From Lawsonibacter asaccharolyticus (GTDB lineage: Bacteria; Bacillota; Clostridia; Oscillospirales; Oscillospiraceae): 64,000 bases of DNA. The DNA lies in the NCBI GenBank assembly GCA_003112755.1, contig BFBT01000001.1, forward strand, positions 2,418,001 to 2,482,000, read 5' to 3'. The translations under genes were made by a program, and so were the position numbers. Shown here in pieces: positions 1-9,543 of the stretch; position 1 is the stretch's first letter, and each line of letters starts with the position of its first letter. The notes beneath the pieces were generated by a model. The model ran no database searches, was not told the origin of the DNA, and saw only the letters and a program-made list of their open reading frames with translations.

Positions 1-176
1 AAATAACGAATTTCAATCCTGTCATAAATAAAATAAATTTATGCCGCGTCAAATAAAGAGAAAATTGCGTTTTAATGGTTCGATATGCATACATAGTACG
101 TGTTTATCCTTTTCAACCCCAATTTAATGATTTTTATACGTTATACATAAATTGATTTTATATACCATAAATTAAT

Positions 177-210
177 ACAATTTTACAATTGTTTTTCTAT
201 AAGTTATAGT
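177..210 (+). promoter_or_regulatory. Promoter of the catabolic operon, with overlapping dyad
   Basis: A -35 box TTTACA (182-187) and a -10 box TATAGT (205-210) are separated by exactly 17 bases, about 50 bases before the first gene. A perfect 6-bp inverted repeat, ACAATT-N4-AATTGT (177-192), covers the -35 box, where a repressor could block polymerase. The rest of positions 1-260 is strongly AT-rich and shows no gene. The promoter is seen in the sequence; the operator role is inferred. Confidence 0.55.
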
Positions 211-260
211 TTGTTTATACAAATTCTCCAAGTTAAAATTTCAAATTGAGGAGGGTAAAC

Positions 261-1508
<1,248 letters not shown>

Positions 1509-1526
1509 GAGAGGGGGAGCAAGAGC

Positions 1527-2069
1527 ATGAATACTGTATTTTCAGGCAAAACCTATGTAACCGGTGACAACACCACCGCCTATAAGATCTCCTACAACAC
1601 CCGCTGGAAGGAGTGCGGTACGAACGCAGAGGCCCTGGGCCAGTGGCTGTTTGAGCCTATCATTTCCACAGTAGAGGGTGTCCCTAATGGCTTCAAGTCC
1701 ATGGGCTATGAGGTAGTTGTTTCCGGTGTGGACTTCGGCGGAGGCTTTAAGAGCAACGACCACCCGGTGCTGACCCTGAAGGGCGCCGGCATCAAGCTGC
1801 TGATTGCGGAGAAATTCAACCGGATTTTCTTCCGCAATGCAATCAATTTGGGCATGCCCGTTATCACCTGTCCCGGTATTCTGGAAATGGCCCACGAGGG
1901 TGACATTCTGGAGGGGGACATCGCCACAGGTGTGGTCACAAACAAGACCACCGGAGCCGTTTTGCAGGGGCAGCCCCTTAGTGAGTTGGCCTTGAAGTTA
2001 GTAGGCGCAGGGGGACTGCTTCCATATTGGAAGGTCAAGTTGGCCGATAAGCCAGGAAATGGAGGTTAG
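1527..2069 (+). CDS. Aconitase-family small (swivel) subunit with atypical active-site loop
   Basis: The 180-aa partner of the preceding large subunit resembles LeuD-type swivel domains: a GDNT start near residue 13, a VVVSGVDFGGG strand near 65-73 and an FFRNAINLGMPVI segment typical of the family (residues about 107-119). The loop that is normally GCGSSREHAP, carrying the catalytic serine and the carboxylate-binding arginine, here reads GGGFKSNDHP (residues 71-80). Both residues appear replaced by Lys and Ser. The enzyme may therefore use a different acid/base residue or substrate. The ATG is preceded by GAGAGGGGGAGC. A gap of about 100 bases separates it from the transporter genes. Family membership is fairly sure; activity is not. 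Confidence 0.75.
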   Translation: MNTVFSGKTYVTGDNTTAYKISYNTRWKECGTNAEALGQWLFEPIISTVEGVPNGFKSMGYEVVVSGVDFGGGFKSNDHPVLTLKGAGIKLLIAEKFNRIFFRNAINLGMPVITCPGILEMAHEGDILEGDIATGVVTNKTTGAVLQGQPLSELALKLVGAGGLLPYWKVKLADKPGNGG

Positions 2070-2173
2070 CCTCACTAAAAGACACCAAGGCCTCTCCCAA
2101 CCCGGACTTCCGGGATCCTCATGCTGTACGGCGTTGTACCAATTTGATCAAACATAGAAAGGGAGAATAAGAC

Positions 2174-3238
2174 ATGAAGCACAAAATGATCGGTACATTG
2201 ACAGTTCTTGCTATGGGCCTATCTCTACTGTCTGGTTGTGGCAGCCTCACCCAGACTGTTGGAACCACCACTCCGCCCGCAAGCGGTTCCACCTCTGTTG
2301 CAGAGCCCCCAGTCCAGGAGAACTACATCTATGAGCCTATTGCGAAGGAAAACTATACATGGGGAACCTCTGGTACCTCTGGTACTAACTACATTGTGGC
2401 CGCTGGCATCGCAGATGTTGTCAACGACTATGCAGAGAGCGCTAATTTTGTGGTGCAGTCCACTGCAGGTGCTACCGAGAATCTGTCCCTGATGCTTAGT
2501 GGTGAGATGGATTTTGGTTATATGAGTGCCACCAGTATCTACAATGGTTACCATAAGATCGACTATATGGCTGACCGTGTTCCCGCTCCCTACTTGTACA
2601 ATGTAGTTCTGACTACTCACGGCTCTGTGGGACATATGATTGCCCGTGCGGACAGCGGCATCAAGACTTACGAGGATCTGGCGGGCAAACGGGTCTGCAC
2701 CGGCACCACCTCCGCTGAGGGCCACACCGTGTGTGAGGCTTTGATTGCCAGCTATGGATACGACATAGAAAACGATTTGAAGACCTATTGGATGACGCAG
2801 GACGAGGCTATGGCCCGCCTGCAGGACGGCGATCTGGATGCCGTCTATCTCACCGCCGGTGCCCCCATTGCCGCATTCACCAACGTCATTGTGGCCGATC
2901 CCGGCGGATATACCATTGTTACCCCCAATCAGGAGCATTTGGAGACTGTGGTGGAGGACTTCCCCTCCCTGACTATTACCACCATCCCTGCCGGAACCTA
3001 CTCTGGTATCGACTTTGACGTCCTTGCCCTGCGCACCGCGATTTCTGTGGTTACGCCAGCGGATACTCCTGCCGCCGTCACTTACGAACTTGCCAAGTAC
3101 ACTTATGAGAATTGGGCTGAAATTCAGGATACCCACGCCGCGCTCCTGGAAACTGAGCCCGCTGATTTGTCCGAATCGCCCATTCCTCTCCACCCCGGCG
3201 CCGCCGCCTTCTTCCGTGAGGCGGGGGTAATCGAGTAA
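2174..3238 (+). CDS. TAXI-family TRAP transporter solute-binding lipoprotein
   Basis: This 354-aa protein is the extracellular substrate receptor of a TAXI-type TRAP transporter. It begins with a lipoprotein signal (hydrophobic stretch, lipobox LSGC, lipidated Cys22), then a Ser/Thr/Pro linker. The binding fold starts with YTWGTSGTSGTNYIVAAGIA and includes STAGATENLSLMLSGEMDFGYM and LAGKRVCTG, all typical TAXI signatures. A second TAXI protein without a permease is encoded at 54,753-55,748. The fused permease gene follows 70 bases downstream, so the pair should form the operon's importer. TAXI receptors that are known bind glutamate, 2-oxoglutarate or other carboxylates, which fits the neighbouring enzymes. 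GGGAGAATAAG precedes the ATG. Confidence 0.9.
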   Translation: MKHKMIGTLTVLAMGLSLLSGCGSLTQTVGTTTPPASGSTSVAEPPVQENYIYEPIAKENYTWGTSGTSGTNYIVAAGIADVVNDYAESANFVVQSTAGATENLSLMLSGEMDFGYMSATSIYNGYHKIDYMADRVPAPYLYNVVLTTHGSVGHMIARADSGIKTYEDLAGKRVCTGTTSAEGHTVCEALIASYGYDIENDLKTYWMTQDEAMARLQDGDLDAVYLTAGAPIAAFTNVIVADPGGYTIVTPNQEHLETVVEDFPSLTITTIPAGTYSGIDFDVLALRTAISVVTPADTPAAVTYELAKYTYENWAEIQDTHAALLETEPADLSESPIPLHPGAAAFFREAGVIE

Positions 3239-3308
3239 TGGTGTCCTGCTGGCTTCCGAGATCAGTGCCTATCCACTCACGTCTAATTTCTTAAAAGGTG
3301 GGATAGAA

Positions 3309-5357
3309 ATGAGCAGCAACGAAAATATGGAAAAGGAAGAAGAGATGAATAAAACCAACCCCAGTCCTCCTTCGGAACAGCCGGAGGAGGAAGAGGTCAT
3401 TGAAGTTGCCCCGGATGAGGACGATGCGGCCGAAGCGGTTCTGGAATCCAAAAAGAAATTCAGCTTTATTAACATCTTGGTGTTCTGCATCGTCGTTCCG
3501 CTGGCTATCTTTCACTTGTACACCGCTTACTTCGGAGTTCTGGACCGGCACTTTCAGGTTGGTATTCACTGGCTTGGAATCGGCACTATTCTGGTTCTGA
3601 CCCGCCCCTATAAGTTTAAGTTTGGCAAGATCCCCGCGGGGAGAATCCTGGACTGGATATTGATTGTTCTAAATGCATTTATCTGCGTCTATATGATGTG
3701 GATGAGCGACCGTCTGGTGGACATGCCCGGCGTGTACATCAATCTGGATATCCTGGTGGCCGTCATCATGGTTCCGGTGGAGTTTTTGATCACATATAAG
3801 GCCACCGGAAAGGTGCTCCCCATCATCTGCATTGTATTTATCCTATACGCAGTATTTGGAAATCACTTCAGCGGATATTTTGCTACCACCAGTTTCTCTG
3901 CCACCCGCATTCTCACCACCCTGTTTGCTGGCGGCGACGGTATGTTCGGCAGCAACCTGATGATTCCCGCCCGTTTTCTGTTTCTGTTCCTGCTGTTCGG
4001 CGCAATTATGAATATCACAGGCGCCGGTCAGTTCTTCGTAGATGTAGCTAACTCTATCGTGGGCCGCGTCCGCGGCGGCCCCGCTCAGGCGGCTGTTTAC
4101 TCCAGCATGCTGATGGGTATGGTCAGCGGCTCCGGCCCGGCCAATGTGGCTACGACCGGCACCTTCACCATTCCCCTGATGAAAAAAACCGGATATAAGG
4201 CAGCCGACGCCGGCGCGGTGGAGGCCGTAGCCTCTGCGGGTGGCATGTTTATGCCCCCTGTCATGGGACAGGCGGCCTTCCTGATGTCTCAGATGACTGG
4301 TATCGAGTACGGTATCATTGCCGCTTCCGCTGCACTTCCCGCCAGTTTGTACTATCTCTGCCTATCTGCGGTGCTGTACTTTATTGCACGGCGGCAGCGT
4401 TTCCCCAAACCTGATAAGACTAAGCTGCCTAAACTGGGAAAGACGCTGAAGGAGCGCTGGTACTACTGTGCTCCCCTGGCCACCATTGTTTTCTTCATTT
4501 TCAACAACTACAGTCCCCAGCGCGCCGTGTTCTATGCCATCATTGCCGCTTTGCTGGTATGTCTGCTGTTTGAGCGGCACAGACTGAGCTGGAGCATCTT
4601 CTACGGCGCTGTCCGCAAAGCCGCCATCTCCTGCGGTCCCATGGCCGCCTGCTGCATGATGTCCGGCGTTATCATGTCCATGATTAACCTGACCGGACTG
4701 GGCCTGAAAATTAGCACCATCATTAGCAATATCTCCGGCGGCAATCTGTTAATCATCCTGATCCTGACTGCGGCCATCTCCCTGCTGTTGGGTATGGGTA
4801 TGCCTGCCTCCGCCGCCTATGTGGTGCTGGCCGTTCTGCTGTGCCCCGCTATCACCGATATGGGCGTGCCCCCCATTGCGGCGCACCTGTTCGTGCTGAT
4901 GTTTGGCGTCATGTCCTCCATCACTCCTCCGGTGGCTATGTCGGTCTATACCGCCTGTGGAATTGCAAAATGCGGTATGTGGGAGTGCGGCGGCCGGGCC
5001 GTCACCTTCGCCGCAGCTGGATTCTTGGTCCCCTTCATCTTCTGCTTTGACCAGTCCCTGCTGCTGATGGGTTCCACCTTTGATATTGCTATGGGAGCCA
5101 TTACCGCCCTGATTGGTGTTGTGATTATGGGAATGGCCATTTCCGGATGGTTTATCCGCGATTTGCATATGATTACCCGACTGCTCCTAGTTCCCTGCTC
5201 CATTGCTATGTTGGTCAGCGGCCCTGCCTCTCTACTTCCCAATACCATCGGACTTGTAGGTGCAATTGTGGTCATCGGCGCAAACTTCATACTCCGGAAA
5301 AACCGGGCAGAGGTAGATGTAGCTCATACTTCGACTATGGAGGAAGACCAGAAATAA
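3309..5357 (+). CDS. TRAP transporter fused permease (4TM + 12TM), TAXI type
   Basis: This 682-aa membrane protein combines the small and large TRAP permease subunits in one chain, as TAXI systems do. An acidic cytoplasmic N-terminus of about 55 residues precedes the first membrane span. About 16 hydrophobic segments follow. SGSGPANVATTGTFTIPLMK (near residue 275) and GMGMPASAAYVVLAVL (near 495) are the DctM-like scoop-loop signatures that mark the substrate/Na+ site. It would drive uptake of the ligand delivered by the upstream TAXI lipoprotein using the sodium gradient. The ATG at 3309 has AAAGGTGGG in front. It is followed by the degradative genes, which makes substrate uptake the first step of the operon. 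Confidence 0.92.
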   Translation: MSSNENMEKEEEMNKTNPSPPSEQPEEEEVIEVAPDEDDAAEAVLESKKKFSFINILVFCIVVPLAIFHLYTAYFGVLDRHFQVGIHWLGIGTILVLTRPYKFKFGKIPAGRILDWILIVLNAFICVYMMWMSDRLVDMPGVYINLDILVAVIMVPVEFLITYKATGKVLPIICIVFILYAVFGNHFSGYFATTSFSATRILTTLFAGGDGMFGSNLMIPARFLFLFLLFGAIMNITGAGQFFVDVANSIVGRVRGGPAQAAVYSSMLMGMVSGSGPANVATTGTFTIPLMKKTGYKAADAGAVEAVASAGGMFMPPVMGQAAFLMSQMTGIEYGIIAASAALPASLYYLCLSAVLYFIARRQRFPKPDKTKLPKLGKTLKERWYYCAPLATIVFFIFNNYSPQRAVFYAIIAALLVCLLFERHRLSWSIFYGAVRKAAISCGPMAACCMMSGVIMSMINLTGLGLKISTIISNISGGNLLIILILTAAISLLLGMGMPASAAYVVLAVLLCPAITDMGVPPIAAHLFVLMFGVMSSITPPVAMSVYTACGIAKCGMWECGGRAVTFAAAGFLVPFIFCFDQSLLLMGSTFDIAMGAITALIGVVIMGMAISGWFIRDLHMITRLLLVPCSIAMLVSGPASLLPNTIGLVGAIVVIGANFILRKNRAEVDVAHTSTMEEDQK

Positions 5358-5452
5358 GTTTGGTTTTCTGTACTGAGAACAAATTTTGACATTCGGAGAA
5401 GCTGTCCAAAGCGAATATGGATGGTCTCTCCCATCAGAAAGGAAATGCTGCT

Positions 5453-6220
5453 ATGTCTGAAGAAGTAAAAATGAACTCTACAGCTCCAGAGGTAAAGAGT
5501 ATTCTAGTGGTTTCTGCTCACAACACCGATTGGATTTGGCGCTGTAGCGGGACTGTGGCCCGCTATAAGAAGCTGGGGGCGGCTGTCCATGTAGTCTGCC
5601 TGTCCGCTGGGGTCCGCGGTGAGAGCAACAAGCTGCTGAAAGAGGATCCCACCCTCACTCCCAAAGCCATCAAAGCATTGCGGGTAAAGGAGGCCGTTGA
5701 CGCTGGAGCCGCCTTGGGCTGCGACAGCGTCCAGGTGTGGGACTATGATGACTGCATGCTGGAGTGCTCCAAGGAGATTGTCAACCAGCTGGCCGCCCGG
5801 ATGCGGGAAGTCCGCCCGGAGATCGTTATCACCCACGACCGGCTGGACAGCCGCAACTGTGACCACGAGACTGCCGCGGAGATCGTGTGGCGCGCCTCCC
5901 TCATTGCCACCCAGCGGGGCATTGATTTGAACGGGCTCAAGCCCTGTGCCGGCCGCATGCTGATCTTCGGCTTTGAGCCGGGCCAGACGGAGTCCAGCGA
6001 CTATAAGCCCAATATTTACATCGACATCACCGACGTGTGGGAAGAGAAGACCGCCGCCATGAAGTGTGTCATCACGATGAAGGGAACTCCAGATACCCAT
6101 ATCCGCGTCAACACCCACCGCGGCTGGCAGGGCAAGAACAATGGTCTGCGTAAGAACATCAAGTACTGTGAGTCGTTCAGCGCCTATTGGCCGATGGTCT
6201 CTGACCGCTTCCCTGTGTAA
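5453..6220 (+). CDS. GalB-like PIG-L family protein, possible 4-oxalomesaconate hydratase
   Basis: This 255-aa protein belongs to the PIG-L/LmbE fold family. The usual PHPDD motif is SAHNTDWIWR here, which resembles the SAHAADF-type motif that I recall for GalB, the zinc-dependent 4-oxalomesaconate hydratase of gallate degradation. HVVCLSAGVRGES follows, and a second metal motif, NCDHETAAE, sits near residue 140. The match to GalB rather than to sugar deacetylases, plus the aldolase gene next door, suggests hydration of 4-oxalomesaconate to 4-carboxy-4-hydroxy-2-oxoadipate. An ATG at 5417 is also in frame but lacks a ribosome site; AGAAAGGAAA precedes 5453. The function is inferred from motifs and context, not proven. 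Confidence 0.65.
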   Translation: MSEEVKMNSTAPEVKSILVVSAHNTDWIWRCSGTVARYKKLGAAVHVVCLSAGVRGESNKLLKEDPTLTPKAIKALRVKEAVDAGAALGCDSVQVWDYDDCMLECSKEIVNQLAARMREVRPEIVITHDRLDSRNCDHETAAEIVWRASLIATQRGIDLNGLKPCAGRMLIFGFEPGQTESSDYKPNIYIDITDVWEEKTAAMKCVITMKGTPDTHIRVNTHRGWQGKNNGLRKNIKYCESFSAYWPMVSDRFPV

Positions 6221-6335
6221 ATCTGTGTCATACTGGACCGTGGGACGGGCGGTCAGAGTGCTGTGCCGCCTGTCCTGCTTGAATTTGCCCCGGCGCGCTG
6301 CCAGTGCCGGGACATGCTAGGAGGTACAAACGATT

Positions 6336-7040
6336 ATGGCTGTTGGAAAAAGAGTGTTTACCCAGCGTAAGCTGGCTGACCCTGAATTGGTGAAGGGCTT
6401 TATTGGCCTGCCCACCTCCAATGTGGGTGACACATTTGAAAGAATTGGCTGTATGGATCCCCGTATCAAGCTGATGTCCCGTCCCAAAGGTGTATCTTGG
6501 GTGGGAAACGCTTTGACGATCAAGACCCGAGGCGGGGACAATCTGCTCATCCACTACGTGCTGGAAAATCTGGCCAAGGAGGGGGACTTCCTGATTGTCT
6601 CCAATGAGGGGTGTCCCACCCGCTCGGTCATCGGCCAGAATATGGCCTGTTCCATGGAGTCCCTGAAACTCTCCGGCATTGTCATTGATGGCCCCATCCG
6701 GGATATCGATGCCATTCAGGAGATGGGGTTCCCCGTCTACGCCACTGGCGTGTGTCCCGGCGGCCCCTTTAAGGATGGCCCTGGTGAGGTTAATGTCCCT
6801 GTGGCCTGCGGTAACATCACCGTCAACCCCGGTGATATCATCATCGGCGACCCGGACGGCATCTGTGTGGTCCCCCACCAGGACGCCGCTGAAATTTTGG
6901 AATTGGCCAAAAAGAAGTTTGAACTTGACCAGGCGGGACTCGCCCGTGCCAAGGCGGGGAGCAACTATGGCAAGGGAAAGTGGGCCGGTGAGCTGGCCCG
7001 CATGCAGTACGAGATCATTGACAACTGCTACTCTGTCTGA
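6336..7040 (+). CDS. RraA/HMG-CHA aldolase family protein (GalC/ProA-like)
   Basis: This 234-aa protein matches class II pyruvate aldolases of the RraA-like family, which split 4-hydroxy-4-methyl- or 4-carboxy-4-hydroxy-2-oxo acids into pyruvate plus pyruvate or oxaloacetate. The active-site signature DGPIRDID (metal-binding Asp beside the substrate Arg) lies near residues 113-120, and IIIGDPDGICVVP near residues 168-180 is also conserved. RraA itself, the RNase E inhibitor, is about 160 aa and lacks the C-terminal helices seen here, so an aldolase is the better call. AGGAGGT stands 10 bases before the ATG. It follows the GalB-like gene, the order expected for successive steps hydratase then aldolase. 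Confidence 0.75.
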   Translation: MAVGKRVFTQRKLADPELVKGFIGLPTSNVGDTFERIGCMDPRIKLMSRPKGVSWVGNALTIKTRGGDNLLIHYVLENLAKEGDFLIVSNEGCPTRSVIGQNMACSMESLKLSGIVIDGPIRDIDAIQEMGFPVYATGVCPGGPFKDGPGEVNVPVACGNITVNPGDIIIGDPDGICVVPHQDAAEILELAKKKFELDQAGLARAKAGSNYGKGKWAGELARMQYEIIDNCYSV

Positions 7041-7097
7041 CCGATTGGGACCGGAAGAGACACCCTATATTTTGAAAAGAAAGGATGAGATCCTGAC

Positions 7098-7940
7098 ATG
7101 ATCATTGATATTCACCCCCATATTATTTCCGATGATACGGTAAAATATCCCATCACCCCCCTGGGCAACAAGCGTTCCAAGTGGTCCGAGGAGCGGGGCT
7201 CCCTCACGGCTGAAAAGCTGATTGACGCCATGAAGAGCGCGGGTGTGGACAAGGCGGTGGTGGTCCACTCCACCACCACCTATGGCTATAACTGCGATTA
7301 TGTAGCTGATTCAGCCGCCAAGTACCCCGAGTTCCTCCGGGGCGTGGGCTGCGTGGACTTCCTGGCCGAGGACGCAGTTGAGAGACTCAACTACTGGACT
7401 AAAAAGCGGGGCTTGATTGGCATTCGCCTGTTCTCCGGCGGCGGTACCTCCAGTGCCCAGGCCTCCTGGATCATTGACCCCAAGACCTTCCCAGCGTGGG
7501 AGTGGGCGCAGGAGACCAAGACCCCCATTATCATGCAACTGCGCGGCCCCAGCCTGGGGATGCTGCGGGAGCTGATGGATAAATTCCCCGGCCTGAACCT
7601 GTTGCTGGACCATGCCTCGTCTCCCACACTGGAGGACGGTTATCCCTACGAGGAGCTTAAACCACTGATGGCTCTGTCCGACTATCCCGGCTTAGTGTTG
7701 AAGGTCACCACCGTCAACTTTCGGAAGGCGGCGAAGGGGAATTCCACTCCTCAGGATTTCATGAAGGCCCTGCGAGAGGGCTTCGGTGCGGAGCGGCTGT
7801 TGTGGGGTTCCAACTTCCCCTCCTCCGAGGGTGCGCTCAGCGAGCACGTGCAGATGGCCCTGGATGCCAGTAGAGATTTCAGCGACGCCGAGCGGGATGC
7901 CTTTATGGGCGGGAACGCCAAGCGTATTTTCAAACTGTGA
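7098..7940 (+). CDS. Amidohydrolase-2 family metal-dependent hydrolase
   Basis: This 280-aa TIM-barrel hydrolase has the N-terminal HxH metal motif (DIHPHI, residues 4-9) and a later barrel histidine in LLLDHAS (near 174). LigI (2-pyrone-4,6-dicarboxylate lactonase) and LigJ (4-oxalomesaconate hydratase), both in the same catabolic route as GalB and the CHA aldolase, are relatives. It could therefore form or interconvert the substrate of the GalB-like step. The strand-8 motif that usually contains the catalytic Asp (GSDxP) reads GSNFP here, with Asn at residue 239, so the mechanism may be atypical. It is the last gene of the operon; only 10 bases separate it from transposase debris. Exact reaction unknown. 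Confidence 0.7.
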   Translation: MIIDIHPHIISDDTVKYPITPLGNKRSKWSEERGSLTAEKLIDAMKSAGVDKAVVVHSTTTYGYNCDYVADSAAKYPEFLRGVGCVDFLAEDAVERLNYWTKKRGLIGIRLFSGGGTSSAQASWIIDPKTFPAWEWAQETKTPIIMQLRGPSLGMLRELMDKFPGLNLLLDHASSPTLEDGYPYEELKPLMALSDYPGLVLKVTTVNFRKAAKGNSTPQDFMKALREGFGAERLLWGSNFPSSEGALSEHVQMALDASRDFSDAERDAFMGGNAKRIFKL

Positions 7941-7950
7941 CTCTCTATGT

Positions 7951-8169
7951 TTGCACCTGAATGAGATAGAGCTAAATGGGCATAATGCCATTGAGGGTTT
8001 CAGCCGCCAGCTGCGCACCAAGTCCGTCTTTCCCACCGATGACAGCCTGCTGAAGATGCTGTATCTGGCCATGATGGATATTACGAAAAAGTGGACTGGA
8101 CGCCGGCAGGACTGGAGCCTAATCCACGCTCAGGTGGCCATCTACTTTGCCGAGCGTATGCCCGAGTAA
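7951..8169 (+). pseudogene. IS256-family transposase C-terminal remnant
   Basis: The reading frame encodes a string typical of the end of IS256/mutator transposases: NAIEGFSRQLR, then SVFPTDDSLLKMLYLA, MDITKKWTGRRQDWS and the stop after FAERMPE. Only about the last 70 residues survive. The upstream part is gone, and the frame runs back into the amidohydrolase gene out of phase, so no start exists. It marks the right-hand edge of the catabolic operon as a site of past insertion or deletion. Confidence 0.8.
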
Positions 8170-8269
8170 CACCGCCAGGGCCGGATACCAAGGACAAGAT
8201 ACCGGCTCCGCCGCCCTTGACATCCGCCCCCACTGGCGTTATGTTGTTGAAAAGGCGGTGGCCGGATTT

Positions 8270-9538
8270 CCTCAGCTGCCGCCCTGAACAAATTTTGCTC
8301 TATAACGAATGAATCCAGCTCATATTCTAGATCTGCAACTTTTTTCTTCAATATAGAAATGTGGGCGTCGAGGACCGGTTTCCTTAACGCCCACATTTTT
8401 TGCAGTTTCACAATTTTCTCCCGCTCTTTGATGCGGCTGTCCTGAGCCGCCGTGAGGTACTTCCACACCATGGCATCCAAGGTCTCCTTGTGGATCCGGT
8501 GGGAGCTGCAATAGCTTTTCCACTCCGGTTGTAGCCCTTGCAGACATACTCCACGCGCCGCTTGCCGTTCCAGTACCGGATCATAGGGACAAATATATTA
8601 CCGCACTCCTGGCACCGGAGCAGCCCGGCATAGCGGTGCTTGGAACGGTTTCCGTTGGCTGGCCGGGCCTGCTCTTTCAGCCGTTGCTGAGCCTGCTTCC
8701 ATACAGCCGGGTCCACGATGACCGGAAAGGAGTTTTGGTGGCGATACCTTTCCGTCTGCTCCAATCGCTTCGCTTTGCCACCCTGGATCTCCGACCGATG
8801 GTTGATCAGCACTCCAGTATGAGCCTCTTCGGTCAGCACATTTTTTACACTAACATATGTCCAGAGATAGCGATTATCTCTGGTTTTATGCGTAGCCTGC
8901 ACCTCTCGCCAACATTGCTCCGCCCGAAGCTGCGCCGGTGTCTTTCGTTCCAACTCGTTGAGTCTGCGGGCAATCCCTCTTTGTCCAAAGCCTTGTAAGT
9001 ACAGAGAATAAATCATCCGAACGGTTTCCGCTGCCTCTGGATGGAGCTTGACCGTGTTGATGTTGCGATCTTTCCAATAGCCAAAGGGAGGAGTGATACA
9101 ATGCCGTCCCGTTGCTTCTGTCGGTAACCAGTGCGAATCTTTTTCCCGATATCCCTGGCGTAGTAATCGTTCATCAGGCCACGGACACTGATGACCAGAT
9201 CGTCCTTATCCGAGACGGTGTCCAGCCCTTCTGTGACAGAGATCACTCGAACCCCGCGTTCCCGCAGGTAATCGATAAACAGGGCCGTCTGCGTCCTGTG
9301 CCGCCCCAGGCGGGAGAGATCCTTGACAAGAACAGCGTCTAGCCTGCCGGCATCCACAACCGCTGTGAGCTCATCCAGCCCACGGCGGCTGAAGTTCATA
9401 CTTATCATCCGAGGACTGGCCTATCATCTGATACCCCTGCCGCTCTGCAAAGGTTCGGCAGATCTCCTGCTGATTCAGCAGGGAATTCATTTCGCAATCG
9501 TCATCATTGGATAATCTGGAATAAATCCACCCCCTCAT
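8270..9538 (-). pseudogene. Frameshifted large serine recombinase
   Basis: Read right to left, this encodes a site-specific recombinase broken into four frames. The start ATG (9538) gives MRGWIYSRLSNDDD, with the catalytic serine in YSRLS. After a frameshift near 9,405 come VLVKDLSRLGRH and NDYYARDIGKKIRTGY of the resolvase domain. After a second shift near 9,093 comes PPFGYWKDRN, then the recombinase domain and a zinc ribbon (CQECG...CKGYNR). A third shift near 8,510 leads to a coiled coil, LRKPVLDAHISILKKKVADL. The final 70 or so residues expected in this family are missing. Such recombinases move Tn4451-like and ICE-type elements in Clostridia; this copy should be dead. It begins 6 bases after the previous recombinase tail. 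Confidence 0.85.
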
Positions 9539-9543
9539 ATTAC

